In this document: piece after piece, positions 1-11,100 of the stretch
Position numbering within the stretch: the stretch's first letter is position 1
How the letters are laid out: each line of letters begins with the position of its first letter
Source: Bacteroidetes bacterium GWE2_42_24
GTDB lineage: Bacteria > Bacteroidota > Bacteroidia > Bacteroidales > TTA-H9
Reading direction: 5' to 3'
DNA length: 64,000 nucleotides
Assembly: GCA_001768515.1 (NCBI GenBank)
Contig: MEOA01000002.1
Span: 53,875-117,874 of the forward strand
Made by a program: the position numbers and the translations under genes
Notes under the pieces: generated by a model
Seen by the model: only the letters and a program-made list of their open reading frames with translations
Database searches by the model: none
Told to the model about the DNA's origin: nothing

Positions 1-1
1 G

Positions 2-223
2 AGTGACAAATTTCAGATTCCATTGGCTGAATTGTCAACCGAATCGGTCAACGATGCCCTCAATGCGCGCAAAGTGAATCAGGAATTAATTGATGCCTTT
101 ACAGAGACCTTACAGAATTGCGAGTTTGCCCGTTTTGCGCCTGGTGACAAAAATGCCAATATGGAGCAGATCTACACCCAGGCACTCGAGGTAATCAGTC
201 GAATTGAACGTGAACTTCGTTAA
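2..223 (+). CDS. batD: BatD family protein, C-terminal fragment
   Basis: The window opens inside this gene; only about 73 C-terminal residues are visible, in frame from base 2 to the stop at 221-223. The tail (CEFARFAPGD, then ...IYTQALEVISRIE) resembles the cytoplasmic end of Bacteroidota BatD, a large membrane protein of the Bat operon linked to aerotolerance. The next gene is batE-like, the usual order batA-batB-batC-batD-batE, and this supports the call. Everything upstream, including the membrane segment, lies outside the window. Family assignment rests on the tail plus synteny. Confidence 0.7.
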   Translation, partial: SDKFQIPLAELSTESVNDALNARKVNQELIDAFTETLQNCEFARFAPGDKNANMEQIYTQALEVISRIERELR

Positions 224-254
224 CCGATTTAGCCATCGAAAAACTATTGTTGAA

Positions 255-1037
255 ATGAAAATAAAAACTAACCATATTTCCGCGGTTATACTAACCGGAA
301 TACTCGCCACCGTCTCACCATTAGTGGTTTTGGCTCAACTATCCCCCAAAGCCAATCTCGATAGTGCCACTGCCTGTTACACCAGCGGACGCTTTGCCGA
401 TGCGTTGGGCTACTACGATCAGGTATTGAAAAACGGAAAAGAATCCTATGAACTCTATTTCAACATGGGAAATACCGCCTTCAGGTTAAACGAATTGGCG
501 CAGGCAGTCTGGTTTTACGAAAAAGCACTTCGGCTTAAGCCGGGCGATGAGGATGCCACATTTAACCTTGGGCTCATCAACAGCCGGATAACCGATAAAA
601 TTGATCAGGTGCCACTTTTGTTCTATGAACGTTGGTGGAGGTCTTTTGTCAACCTGTTCCCGCCCGATACATGGAGTATGGTCAGCCTTATCCTGCTATC
701 CCTTACAGGAGCTTCCCTCCTGCTTTTCTTTCAGGCTGGATATATGTGGCAGCGCAAAACAGGATTCTGGTTAAGCCTTACCTTTGGCGTCCTGTTAGTA
801 TTTTCTATTTCATTTGCATGGAAAGGAACTCAGCGCATCATGAATCACAATGAAGCAATCATATTTGCCACAACTGTTACTGCAAAGAGTTCACCTGATG
901 CATCCGCTGTTGATCTTTTCGTATTGCATGAAGGGACCAAAGTGGGTATCAATGACCAGATTGGTGAATGGCTTCGAATAAAAATTGCCAATGGCAGCGT
1001 AGGCTGGATTAAGGAGAAATCCTTAAAAAGATTATAA
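255..1037 (+). CDS. batE: BatE-like TPR/SH3 membrane protein
   Basis: A protein of 260 residues with a signal peptide (residues 1-28), tetratricopeptide repeats (about 35-105, with YFNMGNTAFR and AVWFYEKALRLKPGD), two membrane helices (about 141-160 and 171-189) and a C-terminal bacterial SH3 domain (about 202-260, ending GWIKEKSLKRL). This is the BatE architecture. The ATG at 255 is chosen because it gives a clean signal peptide 31 bp after the batD stop; an in-frame TTG at 204 would overlap batD. It is probably the last gene of the Bat operon, since the next gene is on the other strand. Exact function of BatE is not established; a scaffold role in the envelope is inferred from TPR and SH3. 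Confidence 0.8.
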   Translation: MKIKTNHISAVILTGILATVSPLVVLAQLSPKANLDSATACYTSGRFADALGYYDQVLKNGKESYELYFNMGNTAFRLNELAQAVWFYEKALRLKPGDEDATFNLGLINSRITDKIDQVPLLFYERWWRSFVNLFPPDTWSMVSLILLSLTGASLLLFFQAGYMWQRKTGFWLSLTFGVLLVFSISFAWKGTQRIMNHNEAIIFATTVTAKSSPDASAVDLFVLHEGTKVGINDQIGEWLRIKIANGSVGWIKEKSLKRL

Positions 1038-1264
1038 TAGAAAAAGATCCTAATGTAAGGTTACCATATCAAAATATGTGGCCTAAATTAAACTACCAAG
1101 AATTCTCTAACATGAAAACAGATTTGATTCAACCGAAGTCCTGAAAAAGCAAGTATTCTTCAGCAATAGATGGAATCAATGAGTTTGAAATACATTAACA
1201 ACGGCAGTCCTTATTAATCGTGCGTCGCAATAGCCATAATTAAAATCAGACCAGAGTATTTCGT

Positions 1265-2140
1265 CTACGCCTCAAACCATTCATATGTACTCATCTGTAC
1301 TGGGGCATTCAGGTTAGGAAGTACCCGTTCAAGCATAAAACCCTGATCTGGGTCATAATCATAACCAAAGGTGCTTCGCACACCCATAGAGATAAACTGG
1401 ACGGCTCTGTCAATAGCAATTGGAAGACTATCGCCCTGAATTAAAGCACCAGTAATGATACTTGTAAAAGCGTCACCAGTACCAGGATAGTGTGCAGGAA
1501 GATAATCACATGTTACCTTCCAAAATCGACGATCGCCCGTAGAATATGCCAACACTGAAGTACGACGCGGTTGTCCTGTTATGGGGACACTGGTGACAAT
1601 AACCGTTTTAGCTCCCATATCCGCGAGTTTCAGAATATTACTCCGAAGATCCTCGTCGCTGATAGTTGGGTTGTAATCCTGACCAAGCAACAAGGCTACT
1701 TCTGTTAGATTTGGTGTGATAATGTCGGCCTTTGCTACCAGACGACGCATTTTAATAACCATGTTCTGCGAGAGTGGTGTGTATAATGCTCCATTATCTC
1801 CGAGTACGGGGTCTACGACAACAAATGTATCAGGGGTTTTGAAATCGTCGATAAAACGCTCCACGATCTCAATTTGAAGATGAGATCCCAGGAAACCACT
1901 GTAGATAGCATCGAAATGCACCTTAAGTTCTTTCCAGTGATCAATAATTGGCTGAAGGTGCTCAGTCAGGTCAATAAAATGGAATCCCTTGTACTTACTG
2001 TGACTTGAAAGGACAGCAGTAACCAACGGAACAACCTGTACGCCCATTGTCGACAAAATTGGAATGACAACTGTCAGCGATGCTTTCCCAAAGCCTGAAA
2101 GATCATGTATGGCAGCCACACGTGGCAGGGGATTATTCAT
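1265..2140 (-). CDS. pdxY: Pyridoxal/pyridoxamine kinase
   Basis: A 291-residue PfkB/ribokinase-superfamily kinase that phosphorylates vitamin B6 vitamers in the PLP salvage pathway. Features seen: N-terminal IHDLSGFGKASL, VVVDPVLGDNG around residue 107, IITPNLTEVALLLG around 140, and the anion-hole/catalytic signature YPGTGDAFTS with catalytic Asp223. The length matches the PdxK/PdxY family. It could equally be called pdxK; the one-gene Bacteroidota form is usually annotated simply as pyridoxamine kinase. It stands alone, with a -10-like TACCTTTG element 16-23 bp upstream of its start. Confidence 0.85.
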   Translation of the reverse strand: MNNPLPRVAAIHDLSGFGKASLTVVIPILSTMGVQVVPLVTAVLSSHSKYKGFHFIDLTEHLQPIIDHWKELKVHFDAIYSGFLGSHLQIEIVERFIDDFKTPDTFVVVDPVLGDNGALYTPLSQNMVIKMRRLVAKADIITPNLTEVALLLGQDYNPTISDEDLRSNILKLADMGAKTVIVTSVPITGQPRRTSVLAYSTGDRRFWKVTCDYLPAHYPGTGDAFTSIITGALIQGDSLPIAIDRAVQFISMGVRSTFGYDYDPDQGFMLERVLPNLNAPVQMSTYEWFEA

Positions 2141-2155
2141 AACTAAATTTTACTG

Positions 2156-2163
2156 CAAAGGTA
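2156..2163 (-). promoter_or_regulatory. Bacteroidota -7 element of the pyridoxal kinase gene
   Basis: On the minus strand this reads TACCTTTG, a full match to TAnnTTTG, just upstream of the ATG at 2140. No good TTTG sits at the -33 position, so the promoter is supported by its -7 half only. Confidence 0.5.
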
Positions 2164-2429
2164 GCTGTAAAATGAATTGGTAACCTGTTACGACAGAATT
2201 CAACGAAACCCTGACGCTTTAAATAAGCCCCCTCAGGCAGATATATTAATACACTGTTTCCATAATATGGAAATTAATTTTACTCTATGGTGTTGGGATG
2301 GCAATCTATTATTTATTACCAGCTTTGATCATACTGACTATAAACCAAGCATATTTTTCAATCCCTAATATTGAAAAACGTCATTATTTAATTTATCAGC
2401 ATCCCCAATTTCCTGAATTAGGAAAATCA

Positions 2430-2437
2430 TATCTTTG
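2430..2437 (+). promoter_or_regulatory. -7 element upstream of hemerythrin gene
   Basis: TATCTTTG matches the Bacteroidota -7 consensus 55 bp before the hemerythrin ATG. The -33 position is not TTTG. The rest of 2141-2491 holds no gene. Confidence 0.45.
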
Positions 2438-2491
2438 TAGGTCAATTTTTGGAAACCGTAATTAAATTCAATAAAGAGCGTACCGAGAAAA

Positions 2492-2920
2492 ATGAGTAAC
2501 CCCGAGAAACTAAAATGGTCAAACATCTTGTCAATTGGTAACCAAGCAATTGATAATGACCATGCAGAACTCCTGTCAATATTCAATCAGTTGGTCGATT
2601 TAACAAACAAAGAAGGCAGTCGTTCAGAATTTGCAGAAATCCTGTCCAGAATGACCGACTATGCCCGCCAGCATTTTAAAAAGGAAGAAGCGTATATGGA
2701 GAAGTTCGCTTATCCAAATCTTTCAGAACATAAAAAAAGCCATCAAACTTATATTCAAACCGTAGCGAACTATAATCTCAGTTTTCTCCGCAACCAAAAG
2801 CCTGACCCCATTGCCCTGCTTATGTTTATAGAGTCTTGGTGGACCAACCATATCCTTCATGCCGACAGCATGTTTGAGCGCTATAAGAACGGGATTAATG
2901 CTGAGGTCAACTACAAATAA
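2492..2920 (+). CDS. Bacteriohemerythrin
   Basis: A 142-residue single-domain hemerythrin, a soluble four-helix bundle that binds O2 at a non-heme di-iron site. All seven expected ligands are present: His24, His61, Glu65, His80, His84, His120 and Asp125 (HxxxE, HxxxH and HxxxxD patterns). The N-terminal LKWSNILSIGNQAIDNDH is the standard start of the domain. There is no signal peptide or fused signalling domain, so a cytoplasmic O2 storage, delivery or sensing role is inferred. Single transcription unit between pdxY and the helicase. Confidence 0.9.
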   Translation: MSNPEKLKWSNILSIGNQAIDNDHAELLSIFNQLVDLTNKEGSRSEFAEILSRMTDYARQHFKKEEAYMEKFAYPNLSEHKKSHQTYIQTVANYNLSFLRNQKPDPIALLMFIESWWTNHILHADSMFERYKNGINAEVNYK

Positions 2921-3026
2921 ATCACGCATCAGACACCCAATACTGCAACCCGTTGGTTAGTCCATCCCTTGAAGGCATACAAATTGGCGATTAGGATTCA
3001 GAATATTGAAGTTCTTGTTTTCGGTG

Positions 3027-3034
3027 TACCTTTG
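3027..3034 (+). promoter_or_regulatory. Promoter -7 element of the DEAD-box helicase
   Basis: TACCTTTG lies 19 bp before the ATG at 3054, with ATTG at 3005-3008 near the -33 position. It sets the translation start: a longer in-frame reading from 3006 would begin upstream of the promoter. Confidence 0.5.
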
Positions 3035-3053
3035 CAAAACAAACGATTCCATT

Positions 3054-4298
3054 ATGAAATTTGCCGACCTGAAAGTAGCCAGCGAGATAAAGCAGAATCT
3101 TGACAAACTGGGATTTATACGCCCCACGGACATCCAGTTCAAAGCCATCCCTCCCATCATGCGTGGTGAAGATGTATTGGCCGTTGCACAGACTGGTACA
3201 GGGAAGACAGCAGCCTTTGCTATTCCGGTTATCCATATGATAAATGAAGCGAAGCCTTCCCGCCGCTATCAGGGCATCAGGTGTCTGGTTATGGTCCCAA
3301 CACACGAACTGGCCCTGCAAATCAACAAGGTATTCAACAGCATTGCAGCACATACACATGTAAAAGCCACAAGTATCTATGGTGGTGTTGATCAGGATCC
3401 CCAAATCAGTATGCTCAGGAAAGGAACCGATATTCTGATCGCAACTCCCGGCAGGATGTTTGACTTAGCAAGTCAGGGACATCTCGATTTATCAAACATT
3501 GACATCCTTATTCTCGACGAAGCTGATCACATGCTCGATTTAGGGTTTATCAAAGATATTCGCGATTTGAGCAGAAAGCTTCCCAGAGAAAGGCAGACGC
3601 TTTTCTTTTCGGCAACCATTAATCCTGATATTAAAAAGCTTGCCTACGACCTCGTTAAAGATGCCATTCGAATTCAGGTCTCTCCTAAAAATCCAGTCAA
3701 TAAAAACATCAATCATTCTGTAGCCATGATTGACATGGACGACAAACGCTTCTTTCTTGAGCGAATGGTTAAGGAAAATCCAGACCAAAAAATTCTTGTC
3801 TTCGTTCGCACAAAAGTAAGGGCTGAAAGGGTTAAATCGGCCATGGAGCGCGTTGAGATAAAAAGCGATACGATACACAGCGACAAAGACCAATCGGACC
3901 GTAATCGTGTGATGGAAGAGTTTGGAGCCGGGAGACTGATGATGTTGATCGCTACCGACATCTCAGCCAGAGGAATCGATATCCCTGATGTTGATTTTGT
4001 AGTTAATTATGATTTGCCCGATAAACCCGAAAACTACGTACACCGCATCGGGCGGACAGGCAGAGGCAACAAACGCGGCGAGGCTGTTTCTTTCTGCAGC
4101 AAGGAAGAAAAGCCTCTGCTAAAAGAGATCGAGAGCTACACTGGAGCCCCCATTGAGGTAATTAGCATCCCGGCAGCAGAATATGACACCACGATAAGTT
4201 TCTCGGCCGAAGCCAAAGATGACTGGAAAACACTTATCAACGAGCACGAAAAGACGATGGCGAAGATTAACAGGAAAAAGAAGAAAAAGAAATTGTAG
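3054..4298 (+). CDS. rhlE: DEAD-box RNA helicase, RhlE-like
   Basis: An ATP-dependent RNA helicase of 414 residues containing every core motif: Q motif (PTDIQFKAIP), motif I AQTGTGKT, Ia PTHELALQ, Ib TPGRM, II DEAD, III SAT, V ARGIDIP and VI HRIGRTGR. The C-terminal tail is short and ends in a lysine run (KINRKKKKKKL), typical of RhlE-type enzymes that bind RNA unspecifically. Expected roles are ribosome assembly and RNA turnover, often in the cold. It is monocistronic here. Confidence 0.92.
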   Translation: MKFADLKVASEIKQNLDKLGFIRPTDIQFKAIPPIMRGEDVLAVAQTGTGKTAAFAIPVIHMINEAKPSRRYQGIRCLVMVPTHELALQINKVFNSIAAHTHVKATSIYGGVDQDPQISMLRKGTDILIATPGRMFDLASQGHLDLSNIDILILDEADHMLDLGFIKDIRDLSRKLPRERQTLFFSATINPDIKKLAYDLVKDAIRIQVSPKNPVNKNINHSVAMIDMDDKRFFLERMVKENPDQKILVFVRTKVRAERVKSAMERVEIKSDTIHSDKDQSDRNRVMEEFGAGRLMMLIATDISARGIDIPDVDFVVNYDLPDKPENYVHRIGRTGRGNKRGEAVSFCSKEEKPLLKEIESYTGAPIEVISIPAAEYDTTISFSAEAKDDWKTLINEHEKTMAKINRKKKKKKL

Positions 4299-4428
4299 CA
4301 ACCTTTTGATGTGCATCAGCCTGATCAATGCATGATTAGCTCAGTACTCTAGCTTCTTCTTAAACATATCCGCATTGACCCCAAAAAATTGGCTAAGGGA
4401 GTTGAGGCTTCTTTTCCGATTCGTATTT

Positions 4429-5688
4429 TCAACCAATGACCTTAGATACAAGCTGAGATGGGTTCTGTCTGACTTTCCGCCAAACAATTAGCGCAAGAAT
4501 CACAATCATCATATTCCCAAGTCCAAGAATTCCATTTGTCGTCATCCATGCTGAGATGGTCTTTCCTACCATGTCACGGATATTTCCGCCATATAACACA
4601 AATGCAATGACAGAGAGCATGGTAATCCAAACTGGCGGTTTTTGGCTTAATAAATAAAAAAATAACAGCGAAATCAGAGGAAGCGAAAACATGAAATGTT
4701 CAAAGTCGGTAACTGTAAGGTTCGGAATTACCGCTAATACCCAAAAATATTCAAAAACAAAATTCCGTTGTCTTGAACAATTCTCATGCCCTGCCTGCTC
4801 CCTTTCCATATTTCTGTGCACAAACCTGAAAAGAAGCATATAGAAAATCCCGAGAATTGTAAAGCTAAACCAGATACCAGGCTGAAAACTGATGATATTA
4901 TCAATGATTCTGTAAATCCAGGAATAAATTGTATCAAACCCTGTGACAGGCGATTGGTTATGGATCATCATTGTAGTAAGCCAGTCCTGATGCAGTTGAT
5001 AGTTAGTCGCCAAACCAGTGTAAACAGATGGAGATAATAACCCGAACAGAAGTACAATGACCGAAATTCCAATGAACTTAAACTCTTTCCTAAAGACAAG
5101 CAACGGAAAGAACAAGAGAAAATGAGGCTTGACCAATACTGCCAGGGCCAAAAGAGTTGCAGCGGGAATGACTTTCCCTTGCTGATGTAAAACAAGTGAC
5201 GGCACTACAAGCAACAAAAGCAAGCTGTTAATATTTCCAAGATGAAGCTCATAATAAAACGGGAGCAGGCAAACCAGAAACATCAAGAGCTGAACCTTTA
5301 ACTGAATCATTTCAAAAGTATCCGGAAAAAAGACATCTCTGATGAACGCCGAGATAAAACGAATAGCAATCAAAATTGACAAGCACAGGAGGACAAAATA
5401 GATAACCTTTGCAATACCAAATGGAAACACTGCCAATGGCAGAAACAAGTACAGCACTATGGGTGAATATTTGTAATACCCCGAATCGAGACCAAATGCT
5501 TTTCCATATACCTGCCCTCCGTCGGCCAACGCATTTGAAGCCGAATAATATACCTCAAAATCATGTAGCCAAAAACGGCCATTAATATTTTGAAGGATGA
5601 AAAACCCAGCAAAAAAAAGCATTAAAACAAGGATAAATACGCTGGTAGTGATAGACACCTTGAAATTCTTGAAACAACTCAGATTCAT
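4429..5688 (-). CDS. GT87-family membrane glycosyltransferase (DUF2029)
   Basis: A polytopic protein of 419 residues with roughly ten hydrophobic helices. The N-terminal HDFEVYYSASNALADGG followed by Y-Y-K-Y-SP is the signature of GT87 (DUF2029) polyprenyl-phosphate-dependent glycosyltransferases, in which an acidic residue in the first extracytoplasmic loop (the HDFEVYY region) is catalytic. It probably adds a mannose-like sugar to an envelope glycan or lipid. Acceptor and donor cannot be read from sequence. It has no glycan-gene neighbours. Confidence 0.8.
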   Translation of the reverse strand: MNLSCFKNFKVSITTSVFILVLMLFFAGFFILQNINGRFWLHDFEVYYSASNALADGGQVYGKAFGLDSGYYKYSPIVLYLFLPLAVFPFGIAKVIYFVLLCLSILIAIRFISAFIRDVFFPDTFEMIQLKVQLLMFLVCLLPFYYELHLGNINSLLLLLVVPSLVLHQQGKVIPAATLLALAVLVKPHFLLFFPLLVFRKEFKFIGISVIVLLFGLLSPSVYTGLATNYQLHQDWLTTMMIHNQSPVTGFDTIYSWIYRIIDNIISFQPGIWFSFTILGIFYMLLFRFVHRNMEREQAGHENCSRQRNFVFEYFWVLAVIPNLTVTDFEHFMFSLPLISLLFFYLLSQKPPVWITMLSVIAFVLYGGNIRDMVGKTISAWMTTNGILGLGNMMIVILALIVWRKVRQNPSQLVSKVIG

Positions 5689-5729
5689 AGCATTATATTA
5701 GAACATAAGACCCAAAAACTGTTTATCGG

Positions 5730-5737
5730 CAAAAATA
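5730..5737 (-). promoter_or_regulatory. -7 element upstream of the GT87 gene
   Basis: Reads TATTTTTG on the minus strand, a match to TAnnTTTG, 42 bp before the ATG. No TTTG is seen at -33. Confidence 0.4.
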
Positions 5738-5817
5738 CAGATTATTTGAGCGCCTGCTACCAGCTTATTTTTTGAAAGACAAATTGTACTTCGATCTTGT
5801 TGAACAACGCTAGTTAT

Positions 5818-8094
5818 CTATAAACCAAAAGGTAATGAGAATGAAAAAACAGACCCATGGCCTGGTTTACTGTCGATCCATATCTTACCGTCTTGCTTTT
5901 CAATAAATTCTTTGCATATAATGAGCCCCAGCCCCGTCCCCTTTTCATTCGCAGTTCCCAGGGTTGACTGGCCGAAACCTGAGGCAAAAAGAACTTTTGC
6001 CTTTTCGGAAGTCATGCCAACACCGTTGTCAGCCACACTAATCCTAAATTCATTTTCAGTCCTTAAGACAGAAATACTAACAACACCACCCTTATATGAG
6101 AACTTAATTGCATTGGCTACAAGATTGTAAATAATTACATTGATCATCGAAGGATCACCATATACTTCCAATTGTTGGTCGATATTGTTTTGAATAGTAA
6201 TCTCTTTCCCTGCAGCCACTTCAAAAAGCGATTTTCTTACCTCTTCGGTAACTGAATATAAACGAAACATGTCCTTCTGCACTTCAATTTTACCACGCTG
6301 GGAACGAGACCATGTAAGCAGCTTTTCGAGAAGAGTATATGTGTTTTTGGCGGTCACATGCAACCGGTTGATAAGCTCCCTGCTATCCTCTGGGGTCAGA
6401 TCCTCAATATTGTTGTTCAGAAGTTCGGTAAACCCCAACATGGCATTAAACGGACTCAGAAGATCATGAGCTATAATTGAAAACAGCTTATCCTTTGTTT
6501 CATTGGCCACCTTCAGATCGCTGGCAAATTGTTCGAGCTGAAGCTGGAAGTTATATCTTTCAGTGACATCGCGGAGCACCCCTTCATGAAAAAGGACATT
6601 CCCATCACCATCCGTAGTTAGCCAACCGTGATCCTCTACCCAAATTTTCTCACCATCTTTCCTCTTAAGCGGATAGATAGCCAATTCTTCCTTCATTTCC
6701 AGCAAAATAGCACGATCCCGATCATGAATGTCGAAATACAAGTCCTTATTAATATCAACAGCCATTAATTCTTCAAGATTGGCATAGCCCAATATATCAA
6801 CGAGGGCAGGGTTCGCATCAAAAAAACGCCCTTCGGGACTACTTCTGTACACGCCATCAGGTATACTGGCAAACAATGTTCTGTACTTTTCCTCGCTAGC
6901 CCTTAATGCCTTACCCGATTCCACATCATGAGTAATATCATGGCCTATTCCAACTATTCCTACCACGTTACCACCAGGTTCCTGCAGGGGAACTTTTGTA
7001 ACCCGTAACCATTGAACTTGTCCGTTGGTGTGCCGATAGATAGTTTCATGATCAATAAGCGAAACCCCCGTTCTGATTACTTCCATGTCCTGATTATACC
7101 CTTCCTGACCTGCTGATGACATCATCAGGTCAAGATCGGTTTTGCCTATCACATCTTCCTCTCTGGTCTTTTCAAGAAAGGCAACTTCAGCTTTGTTGGC
7201 AATGATTTTTCTCCCTTTACTATCTTTCACGTAGATCATGACTGGCAAATTATCGATGAGGGTACGCAGCATAATCTGCTGTCGCGTCACATTATCAAGA
7301 GCACTTTTGCGCTCGGTAATGTCGTGCAGACTACCTTCTATGCCTATATATCCTCCATGCTCATCATATCTTAGATGAGCATTGACAGAGACAAAGAATG
7401 TCTTTTCCTGGCCTGCCCGCAGCTCAACCTCATAGTCATCTATCTGCCCTTTTTGTCTTAATATCTCCCAGAACTTATCCCTGTCCGCCGGATTATTATA
7501 CAGTTCTTTTACAGACAAACCAATCAAATCCTGTGGCTGGTAGTGGGTATAATACGAAATCGAAGGGCTTATTAATGTTATGATGCCATTGACATCAGTT
7601 TGATAAAAAATATCCTGGACATTGTTAAAGATGCTTCTGTAAACCTTTTCACTATTTTGAAGGGCCTTATCGATCTTCATATACGCGGAAACATCATGAA
7701 TGATTGAGTGCAGAAAAGCTTTACCGTTAATTATGATCTTATTGAGGGTTACCTCAGCATCAAACAGCGACCCATCCAAACGTTGGTGCTTCCAGTAAAA
7801 TCGTTGTGGATGTCCTGCCATAGCTTCACGGCGATAATTCAGTCCACAGATCTTCGAATCAACTCCATCAGGCTGCTTTACCGGACTCAGCTTAGTGAAC
7901 GAGAGGTTAAGAAGATCATTTTTACTAGCAGCCATAAACATCTTAACTGACAGAGCATTACAGTCTACAATCCTGTTGTCATCCATAAAAATAATAGCAT
8001 CATTGGCCGACTCAAAAAGGAGACGGTACAGCTCGGACGAGTTAATGCTGTCGCCAAACCAGTTGGATGTTTTGTCTATATCTGTGTCAGTCAT
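5818..8094 (-). CDS. Multi-PAS sensor histidine kinase
   Basis: A 758-residue soluble sensor kinase with no membrane segment. It has four PAS/PAC units (about residues 20-130, 145-260, 275-390 and 400-515), then HisKA with the phosphoacceptor His in FSIIAHDLLSPF, and a HATPase_c domain with N box (YNLVANAIKF), G1 (DNGVGM) and G2 (GTGLGLIICKEF). It lacks a receiver, so it must signal to another protein. It sits 24 bp downstream of the giant hybrid kinase gene and is probably co-transcribed with it. The signals sensed are unknown; cytoplasmic redox or ligand sensing through PAS is an inference. Confidence 0.88.
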   Translation of the reverse strand: MTDTDIDKTSNWFGDSINSSELYRLLFESANDAIIFMDDNRIVDCNALSVKMFMAASKNDLLNLSFTKLSPVKQPDGVDSKICGLNYRREAMAGHPQRFYWKHQRLDGSLFDAEVTLNKIIINGKAFLHSIIHDVSAYMKIDKALQNSEKVYRSIFNNVQDIFYQTDVNGIITLISPSISYYTHYQPQDLIGLSVKELYNNPADRDKFWEILRQKGQIDDYEVELRAGQEKTFFVSVNAHLRYDEHGGYIGIEGSLHDITERKSALDNVTRQQIMLRTLIDNLPVMIYVKDSKGRKIIANKAEVAFLEKTREEDVIGKTDLDLMMSSAGQEGYNQDMEVIRTGVSLIDHETIYRHTNGQVQWLRVTKVPLQEPGGNVVGIVGIGHDITHDVESGKALRASEEKYRTLFASIPDGVYRSSPEGRFFDANPALVDILGYANLEELMAVDINKDLYFDIHDRDRAILLEMKEELAIYPLKRKDGEKIWVEDHGWLTTDGDGNVLFHEGVLRDVTERYNFQLQLEQFASDLKVANETKDKLFSIIAHDLLSPFNAMLGFTELLNNNIEDLTPEDSRELINRLHVTAKNTYTLLEKLLTWSRSQRGKIEVQKDMFRLYSVTEEVRKSLFEVAAGKEITIQNNIDQQLEVYGDPSMINVIIYNLVANAIKFSYKGGVVSISVLRTENEFRISVADNGVGMTSEKAKVLFASGFGQSTLGTANEKGTGLGLIICKEFIEKQDGKIWIDSKPGHGSVFSFSLPFGL

Positions 8095-8118
8095 TAACTT
8101 TTAATTAATGTTGAAAGA

Positions 8119-11100
8119 TTATTGACCGGGAAGATACTTTTCAACCATAGCCACAAGGTCTTCCCTGCGGATTGGTTTTGCTAAATAATCAACACAACCT
8201 GCTGCCAAAGCCAATTCCCTGTCACCGGTCAGGGCATAGGCAGTAGTAGCAATTACAGGCAGATCGGGCCGATGCTTATTTATAATTCGGGTGGCTTCGA
8301 AGCCAGTCATCACGGGCATCTTTAAATCCATCAACACCAAATCAATATCATCATTTCTTAGCACCTCATCAACCGCTTCCTGCCCGTTCAGTGCATGAAT
8401 AAGAATATAGTCCAGACGTCGCAGAATTAAATTAATCAGCATGAAATTGGTGGGTTCATCTTCGGCAATCAGAATTGTATGTTTCATAGGAGAAGGCACA
8501 ATTTTAGTATGACACTCTATCGCTGTCGAAGGTTTAAAAACAGGATCCGCCTGACTGCAAGGAAGCGTTACGCGGAACACCGATCCCACGCCTATCTCTG
8601 ATTCTACTGTTATAGCTCCTCCCAGTTTCTTCACAACTCCTTCAGCAATGGCAAGTCCAAGTCCACTACCTTCATATAGTCGGGTATTCCCGGGATCAAG
8701 CTGTCTGAACGCTTTAAATACCGCATCCAGCGTATTTTTGGCAATCCCGATACCACTGTCGCGAACGTACACTTCAACAAAACCATCCAACATACAGGCA
8801 CCTATCTCAATAAAACCTTTATGGGTGAATTTCAATGCATTCATCATGAGATGATTCAATACCTTCTCGATAAGTTCACGATCGGATTCCAGGTATACTT
8901 TACCAACTTCCTCCGGAACTGTATATCGATAGTCGAGTCCTTTATTCATACAAGAATTCGAGAAGGCTTTTCTGACGCTCATCAGAACCTCATCCAGTCC
9001 AAAACGACGACTGTTTATCTCGAGATTTCCAGAGGCAATCAGCGAGATATCCATAAAATCATTGATAGTATTCACAAGCCTGTCGCTACTGCTATGCAAG
9101 ATAGAGAGCCATTCCTTCTTTTCTTCCGCGGTAATCCCCTCGGCAACCATCATCTGTCCAAAGCCTAATATACCATTTAGGGGAGTACGGATCTCGTGCG
9201 ATATGTTATTCATAAACGCCGTTTTCAAACGATCACCGGCTTCGGCCTGGTCCTTTGCCTGCAAGATCTCCTGCTCGTGCCTCATCTTCTCGATGTAAAT
9301 GCTCAACTGTGAAGCAATCACCTCAAATATCTCAATGGTCACTTCATCGTAAGCATCACTATTCGTAAAGCTTTGCACGACAACTGTCCCGATGGTCTCA
9401 TGACTGGTTTTCAACGGCACGCCAAGCCATTTACTTGCTATGGTTCCTTTTAGCTCCAGCTGCAACCGTTCGTCAAGTTCGATGATTTCATCGCGATTCA
9501 GCAACATCGACTTTCCAGATTTTACAACCAAACCGGATAATGATTTGGCTGCAGGCCATCCCGTAGATTCATCCTTCTCATCTGCCCACAGTTCGCCTGA
9601 AAGGGTATCGGTCTTCTTTTCATACAAGTCGATGGAAAAATACGAGGTATCTATCACATATTGAAGTTCCTGTTTCACAACCCCCACCAACTCGTTAAAC
9701 GATTCCGAGTTTATAACTGCCCTGGCAATATTATATTGAATCCGATGAATAAGATCAGCCCGTTTACGGCCAGAGATATCCTGCCCCTGAGCAATTGTCG
9801 CGACGTAATGATGCTCTGTTGCTGAATATATGTTTGCACTATTCAGAAGGATGATATGCTGTTTGCCATCCTTGTCAATAACTGGAATTTCAACTGAATC
9901 CAAATTTTTACCCGATGACGCCTCATCAATTATTTGCATGATCTCATCCAATCTGTCGTGTGGAAACAGTGTTGTCAATTTTTTACCAATGATTTCTTCA
10001 GAAGTATACCCGGTTAGTTTTTCGAAAGCATGATTGAAACGACTGACAATTAAACCATAATTCCAAACAACGATGGGTGCATTGGCACGATTAATCAAAT
10101 TCTCCAGATAATCGCTCGTCTCTTTTAACGATTCCTCCGACTGCTTTATCTCCGTAATATCAAGTAACACGCCCTTAAGTCTCGCAAGACGATCCCCTAA
10201 AAACTCTGGAACAACACTAATCCGCACCCATTTTAATTGCCCGTTTGTACCATTCAACCGAAAATCGAAGTCAATGGTTGTTTTATACTCTACCAACTCC
10301 CGAAACTTCATGTGAACTAATTCCTGATCCTCCTGAACAACAAGGTCATCCAAGTAAATAAACGATGGCTCCATGGCTCCCGGCTCAAGCCCCAATAAAC
10401 GGTAAAAGGCATCGCTCCAATATTTCTGATCAGTGATTAAATCATACTCCCAACTACCCATCCGGGCAATTTCCTGCGCATAGTTTAACGATTCGGCCAT
10501 ATTTTTAAGCAAAGCCTCAGATTCCTTTTTAGCGGTTATATCAACAGAAGAAACGACGAGATAACCTATGTTCCCCTTATTAAATACAGGCGAAATCGTT
10601 GTAAACATCACTTTATTAAGGTTATTTACAACTATCACCTCTTCATAACTAACCGGAGTTTCGGATTCAACACATTGCTGAAAATAAGCACTGACCGTGT
10701 TCCCCTTCTCCATCCCAAAAAAATCCTGTGGCGTTTTCCCTGCGATTTCCTCATAAGATATCCCGGTTAGCCTTTGATGAGAACTGTTCGTCCTGATAAA
10801 ACGGAATACACCTTGTTCAGTAACTTCTACCAACGATATGGCATCCTGCGTCCCATTGAAAATCATTTCGTATTCACTCTTCAGTTTTTGATTTTCAATT
10901 TCAATTTTTTTTCGAAAACTTACATCAGTAATAATGACAGCAAATTCATTCTCACGGGTTTTATATGCCAACACCTCAAAGTGTTTATCTATTTCACCTG
11001 AATAATCCTCAAATATTAATGGCTCCCCAGTAATTAGTGTCCGACTATATCTGCTGATCCAATATGGCTCAGTTTTCGGAAGCACCTCCAATACTGTTTT